From NCBI GenBank assembly GCA_937880175.1, contig CALFLO010000049.1, forward strand, positions 1 through 9,198: 9,198 nucleotides of DNA, given 5' to 3'. Positions 5,666 through 9,198 of the stretch are shown piece after piece. Under the pieces are notes generated by a model. The model ran no database searches. It was not told the DNA's origin and saw only the letters and a program-made list of their open reading frames with translations. The stretch comes from an uncultured Gluconobacter sp. (GTDB lineage: Bacteria > Pseudomonadota > Alphaproteobacteria > Acetobacterales > Acetobacteraceae). The position numbers and the translations under genes were made by a program. Position 1 is the stretch's first letter. Every line of letters starts with the position of its first letter.

Positions 5666-5989
5666 TCAGTCCCCGTTCCGGCTGCGCGGCCGAGTCCAGA
5701 TGAGGGAGTAGCCCTCGCCGCCCTCGTCGGTGAACAGGTTGGCGAAGATCGGGGCGGCGAAAGAGGGATCATCCAGCTTCAGGCTCAGATAGGTGCGCCT
5801 TTCGCTGGAGCGGCGGGTCCAGGCCGCACCGAGTTCAACCCTGCCCAGATAGACGCGGTAGTTGGGGGCGTTGTCGTTGGGACGGTTGGTCTCGGCCACC
5901 AGGCGGACGTTGCGGGCCTGCAGGGCCAGGGTGACGATTTCGCCTTCAAAGCCTTCGCCCACCTTCTTGAAGGAACCGATGTTAGCCAT
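5666..5989 (-). CDS. DUF736 family protein, second copy, intact
   Basis: This is a 107-residue protein with the full family pattern: MANIGSFKKVGEGFEGEIVTL, VRLVAETNRPNDNAPNYRVYLG, ELGAAWTRRSS, YLSLKLDDPSFAAPIFANLF and YSLIWTRPRSRN. DUF736 proteins are small cytoplasmic proteins of unknown biochemistry found on alphaproteobacterial conjugative elements. GGAG lies about nine bases before the ATG. It differs clearly from the frameshifted copy at 885-1218 (for example GAAWTRRSS against GAGWERAGE), so this is an old paralogue and not a recent duplicate. A strong terminator follows. The upstream side is interrupted by the insertion sequence, which may have removed its normal promoter or upstream partner gene. 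Confidence 0.92.
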   Translation of the reverse strand: MANIGSFKKVGEGFEGEIVTLALQARNVRLVAETNRPNDNAPNYRVYLGRVELGAAWTRRSSERRTYLSLKLDDPSFAAPIFANLFTDEGGEGYSLIWTRPRSRNGD

Positions 5990-6123
5990 TGTCGTATCTC
6001 CATGCTGTTATCGGGCCGCGACCACCGTGGCCTCGATGGCGATCGACCAGCCGGAGGCGAGCGGCAGAGCACCCTTCAGGGCCGCAGCGCAGCGGAGGAC
6101 GGCAGGGCCGGAACTTTCTTGAT
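5990..6123 (-). other. Leader of DUF736 copy 2 with a short open frame cut by the insertion sequence
   Basis: On the minus strand an open frame enters from the insertion sequence, reads ESSGPAVLRCAAALKGALPL then ASGWSIAIEATVVAAR, and ends with TAA 18 bases before the DUF736 ATG. The composition is protein-like and it could be the C-terminal remnant of a gene whose upstream part was displaced by the insertion. I do not recognise the family and no matching N-terminal part is evident on the other side, so it may be chance. Confidence 0.25.
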
Positions 6124-6201
6124 TATGTGGACGCCCTTTTCCAGCAGTCCGGCGTAGGACTGTTGTAGTGTCTGGAGATAGGCTCATGAGGAGGGATGGT
6201 T

Positions 6202-7236
6202 ATGTCGCTTATCGTCGGTCTGGATATCGCCAAACATGTATTTCAGGTTCACGCCATCAATAGTTCAGGCGAACCTGTCCACCGCCGTAAGTTGCGGCGC
6301 GCTGAAGTAATAGGCTTCTTTTCGAAGCTCGAACCCAGTGTCATTGGCATCGAAGCCTGCGGCACAGCCCATTTCTGGGCCCGAGCACTCGGTGGACTCG
6401 GCCACGAGGTCAGGCTTATGGCGCCGCATTACGTGAAGCCATATGTCAAACGGGGCAAGACCGATGCTGCCGATGCCGAAGCCATCTGCGAGGCCGTAAC
6501 GCGTCCGACCATGCGCTTCGTGCCGGTCAAGACGAACGAGCAACAGGCCGTTCAGATGGTTCATCGCGCCCGGTCGGTGCTCGTCCGGCAGCATACGATG
6601 CTGGTGAACGCAATCCGCTCACATCTCGCGGAGTTCGGCCTGGTTGCCGGGCTCGGAGTGGCCAAAACGATGGCGCTGGTAAATGAAGTAATCAATGCCG
6701 GAACGGACGAATGCCCGGTCCCCGAGATCGCGCGCACCGTCATCCGCTGCATGACAGAACAAACCGCGATGCTCGACGAACAAATCCGTCGGCTCGATGC
6801 GACACTACTTGCATGGCACCGGGAAAACGCCGCCAGCAGACTCCTGGCAACCATTCCGGGTATCGGCATCGTGACCGCGACGATCCTCGCTGCATCCGTT
6901 CCCAATCCCGGTTATTTCGGATCAGGCCGAGCCTTTGCAGCATGGCTCGGACTAACGCCACGGTCAAATTCGTCGGGCGGAAAAGAACGGCTCGGCAGGA
7001 TTACCAAGATGGGTAATCGCTATATCCGAACATTGCTGGTTGTCGGCGCGACGTCGGTCATCAGGTCCGCACGGATGAAGGACGGGAGTTGGCTCACGAC
7101 ATGGACTCGCGCGCTCCTGGAGAAGAAGCCACCGCGCCTTGTGACGGTGGCTCTCGCCAACAAGATGGCCCGGGTGGTCTGGGCGGTCCTGACACGCGGT
7201 GAAAGTTTCAGGCTGAACCTCGCTTCCGTGGCCTGA
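6202..7236 (+). CDS. IS110/IS1111 DEDD transposase
   Basis: This is a 344-residue RNA-guided recombinase. The N-terminal RuvC-like DEDD domain shows LIVGLDIAKHVFQVH (Asp8), VIGIEACGTAHFW (Glu51) and VKRGKTDAADAEAI (Asp88, Asp91), so all four acidic residues are present. A helical middle region follows. The C-terminal Tnp20 domain shows ATIPGIGIVTATILAASV, AFAAWLGLTPRSNSSGGKER with the expected catalytic serine at 257 or 258, then RITKMGNRYIRTLLVVGA. I chose the start at 6202 because GAGGAGGG lies six bases upstream; the ATG at 6196 directly abuts that site. The length is typical and there are no stops, so the enzyme is probably active. Confidence 0.95.
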   Translation: MSLIVGLDIAKHVFQVHAINSSGEPVHRRKLRRAEVIGFFSKLEPSVIGIEACGTAHFWARALGGLGHEVRLMAPHYVKPYVKRGKTDAADAEAICEAVTRPTMRFVPVKTNEQQAVQMVHRARSVLVRQHTMLVNAIRSHLAEFGLVAGLGVAKTMALVNEVINAGTDECPVPEIARTVIRCMTEQTAMLDEQIRRLDATLLAWHRENAASRLLATIPGIGIVTATILAASVPNPGYFGSGRAFAAWLGLTPRSNSSGGKERLGRITKMGNRYIRTLLVVGATSVIRSARMKDGSWLTTWTRALLEKKPPRLVTVALANKMARVVWAVLTRGESFRLNLASVA

Positions 7237-7324
7237 CCGGGAAGAGAGAAAAGGTCTAACGAGTTCGGGAAAGGTGCAGAAAGAGTGATGTAGCCGATCT
7301 GATCCACGGACCAGGACAACCCGA

Positions 7325-7356
7325 TCGCGCAACTGCGCATCATGGCGCGCTTTTTT
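7325..7356 (+). terminator. Possible transposase terminator
   Basis: GC-rich self-complementary sequence (CGCGC at 7326-7330 with GCGCG at 7345-7349, or GCGC 7335-7338 with GCGC 7345-7348) is followed by TTTTTT at 7351-7356. The stem is short, so this is tentative. It would separate the transposase transcript from the RNA region further right. Confidence 0.4.
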
Positions 7357-7480
7357 GATAGGGACTTGATCCGCGGACTTATTCAGGGCCCGCGGCCATA
7401 TGTGCCGCTCAATCGAGGCCGGACATATGGAAGCACCTGATCGAAGCTACATTCGTCTTTTTTCCTTCCCCGAAGGGGGG
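7357..7480 (+). ncRNA. Candidate guide RNA (seekRNA/bridge RNA) region of the IS1111 element
   Basis: IS1111-group elements encode their targeting RNA in the non-coding stretch downstream of the transposase. This stretch holds an 8-bp inverted repeat, CCATATGT (7396-7403) and ACATATGG (7423-7430), and ends in CTTTTTTCC plus a hairpin CCTTCCCCGAAGGGG (around 7464-7478) close to the right repeat. I can see structure but cannot define the RNA ends. Placement follows established family knowledge; the exact span is inference. Confidence 0.45.
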
Positions 7481-7490
7481 CGTCCACATA

Positions 7491-8123
7491 TGTTTCGCGA
7501 GGAATGACGGCGCAGCCGTCAGGGGAAGAAAGTTCCGGAACGCCGTTGCGGCCAGCCGATCGAGGCGCAGCCGGTCTTCGGCTAGATCAGCCATCCGACA
7601 GAGGCCATGGTGTGCGGACCCGACAGCTCCCCAGGAGATACGATACCGGCATGGCTGGTCCTTCAGAGGGTGACGATGCAATCTGGCGCGAGACTGTCAC
7701 GCTGCCACTGTGGGAAACTGGTCCCGTCCGGTGGTGGTCGTTTTTGCCGTCCCCGATGTTACGCCCCCTTTTCACCCGCTCATGGGCAAGATAGCGTCGT
7801 GCGGTGCGACAGGCCCCCGCTCCCGGCACAGGCGCATCCCGTCAAAGCGGACAGGATGATCCCTCGTTGGCTGCCTGCCGTGCCGGCCCTTTCACCGATG
7901 GGGACGCCATGGGCGTTTCATCCCCATGGACCATCCCTGCAGGCGCACGGGGCTACCACCGAAATCCGTCCCGCCGGTTCTCCGGGCGGGGCCTTACGGG
8001 TGACGGGCGAACGTGCTTCCCGCCATCAGGTGCGCAAGAACTGGGGAGCCCGACGTCATTGCGGATCAGGCGTCCGGCAGCAGATGTCAAGCCGCTTTCA
8101 TGAAACAGTCATGGGAATGGCGC
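7491..8123. other. Gene-poor stretch between the insertion sequence and the DUF2493 gene
   Basis: Overlapping open frames exist on both strands but none has a good ribosome-binding site or a recognisable family, so I call no gene. Visible structures are the hairpin GACGGC-GCA-GCCGTC (7506-7520), AAGAAAGTTCCGG (7526-7538, inverted copy of 6108-6120), the palindrome GTTCCGGAAC (7532-7541), a bulged GC hairpin (7970-7991) and the palindrome TTTCATGAAA (8096-8105). It may hold remnants of genes removed around the insertion. Confidence 0.5.
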
Positions 8124-8138
8124 TCACGCGCCACTCCC
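8113..8138 (-). terminator. Hairpin containing the DUF2493 stop codon
   Basis: GGGAATGGCGC (8113-8123) and GCGCCACTCCC (8128-8138) form an 11-bp stem with one mismatch (a G-U pair in the RNA) and a four-base loop. The TGA of the DUF2493 gene begins in that loop. No T run follows, so it is more likely an mRNA 3' stabiliser or a factor-dependent stop than a classic intrinsic terminator. Confidence 0.5.
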
Positions 8139-9059
8139 TTTCTGGAACCTCCAGACCGGGATGCCCATCTGCTTTGCCTTGTCGGCCAGATTGTCCTGAA
8201 TACCGGAACCTGGGAACACCATGACCCCGATGGGCAGGACTTTCAGCAGGGCGTCGTTGCGCCGGAACGGGGCGGCCTTGCCATGCCGGTTCCAGTCGGG
8301 TTTGAAGGCAATCTGCGGAATTTCGCGGTGGTCCGCCCAGCGAGAGGCAATGAATTCCGCGCCCTTGGGTGAGCCCCCATGCAGCAGCACCATATCGGGA
8401 TGCTTCTCACGCACCTTGTCCAGACGCTTCCAGATCAGATGGTGGTCCTCGTAATCAGGGCCGCCCGTGACCGCGATCTTAGGGCCGGCCGGCACCAGCA
8501 GTTCCGTTTCAGCTTTCCTGCGCGCGTTGAGGAAATCGCGGCTGTCGATCATGGAGGCTGTCAGGGTGCTGCGGCTGACCAGCGAGCCGGAACGTGGCCG
8601 CCAGGGCGACATCGTCAGGCGTTCGAACTGGTCGCAGGCCAGGTCGCGAAAGATCTCGCAGGCGTTGCGTCGTTCCAGCAGGGTCAACCCCTCGGCAATG
8701 AGGCGTTCCAGTTCCACCGAGCGGATCTCGCTGCCATCCTGTTCCTGCTGGCTGCGTTTCTGCGCCACCTCGTTGCGGTCAAGATCACGCTCCACCTGCC
8801 CGACCATGCGGTGAAAGACATTGACCGTGGACCAGAGCAGCGGTTCGAGATCGGGTTCCAGCCGCGTGTCGGTCAACGTGGCGGACAGGGCATCGAAGAT
8901 GTCAGCGACCGCGCCCTCGATCTGGCTGGCGTCGGGCAGAGGCCTCGGGTCCGGCTCGTCCTCGAAAGGACGGTGGCCGTAAAGCTGGAGTTCCGCCAGC
9001 ACATGGGCGGCGGAAGATGTGGCGTGCGCGGGTGCGAAATCGTCCTGTGTGCGGGTCAT
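8124..9059 (-). CDS. DUF2493 domain protein (SLOG superfamily)
   Basis: This is a 311-residue cytoplasmic protein. The N-terminal two thirds begin with the family-typical HATSSAAHVLAELQLYGHRPFEDEPDPRPLP and continue as a charged helical region (about 45-185) with a likely coiled coil around 85-130. The C-terminal DUF2493/SLOG Rossmann-like domain covers about 192-305: KIAVTGGPDYEDHH, MVLLHGGSPKGAEFIASRWA, AFKPDWNRHGKAAPFRRND and GVMVFPGSGIQDNLADKAKQMGIPVWRF. SLOG proteins are predicted to bind nucleotides or nucleotide-like ligands; the role on mobile elements is not established. I chose the start at 9059 because GGAGG lies about nine bases upstream. The open frame continues upstream to 9146 without family character. 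Confidence 0.9.
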   Translation of the reverse strand: MTRTQDDFAPAHATSSAAHVLAELQLYGHRPFEDEPDPRPLPDASQIEGAVADIFDALSATLTDTRLEPDLEPLLWSTVNVFHRMVGQVERDLDRNEVAQKRSQQEQDGSEIRSVELERLIAEGLTLLERRNACEIFRDLACDQFERLTMSPWRPRSGSLVSRSTLTASMIDSRDFLNARRKAETELLVPAGPKIAVTGGPDYEDHHLIWKRLDKVREKHPDMVLLHGGSPKGAEFIASRWADHREIPQIAFKPDWNRHGKAAPFRRNDALLKVLPIGVMVFPGSGIQDNLADKAKQMGIPVWRFQKGSGA

Positions 9060-9198
9060 GGGTCTGTCCTCCGGTTCTGGCCGCGCCCCTCGCGGCCTTT
9101 CCGGGGGCGGATAGCGGCAGACGAAGGCCGGGCCGGAACCGCGCATCGCGCGGCCGGAACGCAGTGGAGGATGGCAGGGAGACGGCTATTTTGCTTCG
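9060..9198 (-). promoter_or_regulatory. Upstream region of the DUF2493 gene with a repeat-hairpin motif
   Basis: GGCCGGAAC occurs at 9131-9139 and 9152-9160, 21 bp apart (two helical turns), and between and overlapping them CCGCGC-ATC-GCGCGG (9139-9153) is a perfect six-bp hairpin. This looks like an operator or the tail of an upstream gene's terminator. No clear -10/-35 pair is visible. Confidence 0.4.

Larger units (their letters stand above)
6124..7490 (+). mobile_element. IS110-family insertion sequence, IS1111 group
   Basis: A 13-bp perfect inverted repeat, TATGTGGACGCCC at 6124-6136 and its complement at 7478-7490, flanks a single transposase gene. The left non-coding part is short (about 65 bp before the start codon) and the right one long (about 240 bp), the IS1111 arrangement. 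In this group the inverted repeats are subterminal and no target duplication is made, so the true ends lie a few bases outside the coordinates given. Total size of about 1.37 kb is close to normal. The element appears complete. Confidence 0.8.

Noticed and set aside
5420..6157. Plus-strand open frame of 245 codons
   Set aside because: It crosses the oriT-like repeats, the terminator and the antisense of DUF736, and has no protein-family character.
6108..7538. The 13-bp CCGGAACTTTCTT inverted pair as the insertion sequence's own ends
   Set aside because: The arms lie at unequal distances (3 and 35 bases) outside the better-placed TATGTGGACGCCC repeats, which suits a pre-existing palindromic target better.
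7409..7681. Minus-strand open frame of 90 codons across the right end of the insertion sequence
   Set aside because: It spans the right inverted repeat, so it would be a junction artefact; no domain seen.
7607..8224. Plus-strand open frame with a CxC...CxxxC pattern resembling a zinc finger
   Set aside because: The cysteine spacing is not that of a known finger. The frame has no ribosome-binding site and runs into the antisense of the DUF2493 gene.

Overview
The window is a GC-rich piece of a mobile element, either a conjugative plasmid or an integrative and conjugative element. It most likely comes from an alphaproteobacterium of the acetic-acid-bacteria type (Acetobacteraceae). I infer this from the recognised families: RepA (PF10134-type), DUF2840, a TraF-type S26 peptidase, DUF736, DUF2285 and DUF2493. 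These travel together on such elements. The genus is not proven by the sequence.

Layout. Bases 1-192 are non-coding and rich in hairpins. From 4637 down to 193, one long leftward unit carries, in order of transcription: a broken DUF2285-family gene, an AlpA/MerR-like helix-turn-helix protein, the replication initiator RepA, DUF2840, a TraF-type peptidase, a frameshifted DUF736 gene and a secreted lytic transglycosylase. Four neighbouring pairs overlap by four bases (ATGA), which points to translational coupling of replication with conjugation genes. An XRE repressor-like gene faces the other way at 4909-5142. The gap between it and the leftward unit holds a compact divergent control region with one TATAAT on each strand.

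From 5169 to 5989, leftward genes encode a 51-residue charged helical protein and a second, intact DUF736 protein. A 340-base gap between them contains nested inverted repeats next to a TGCGCCCT core, which I read as a candidate oriT. From about 6124 to 7490 lies an IS110-family (IS1111-group) insertion sequence with subterminal inverted repeats and a long 3' non-coding region of the kind expected to encode a guide (seek/bridge) RNA. It appears to have landed inside a palindromic sequence. Bases 7491-8123 show no convincing gene. The window ends with a leftward DUF2493 (SLOG-fold) gene and its upstream region.

The most interesting signal is a candidate replication origin embedded in the 3' coding part of repA. 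It has three 18-bp iteron-like repeats at 23- and 24-bp spacing (so conserved across two reading frames), a perfect DnaA box within an inverted repeat on one side, and three AT-rich TATATAAGTTA repeats on the other. Other points of interest are the oriT candidate, the IS1111 element with its target, and two leftward genes carrying single-base frameshifts. One of those also has an in-frame stop, so it looks genuinely decayed unless there are sequencing errors.
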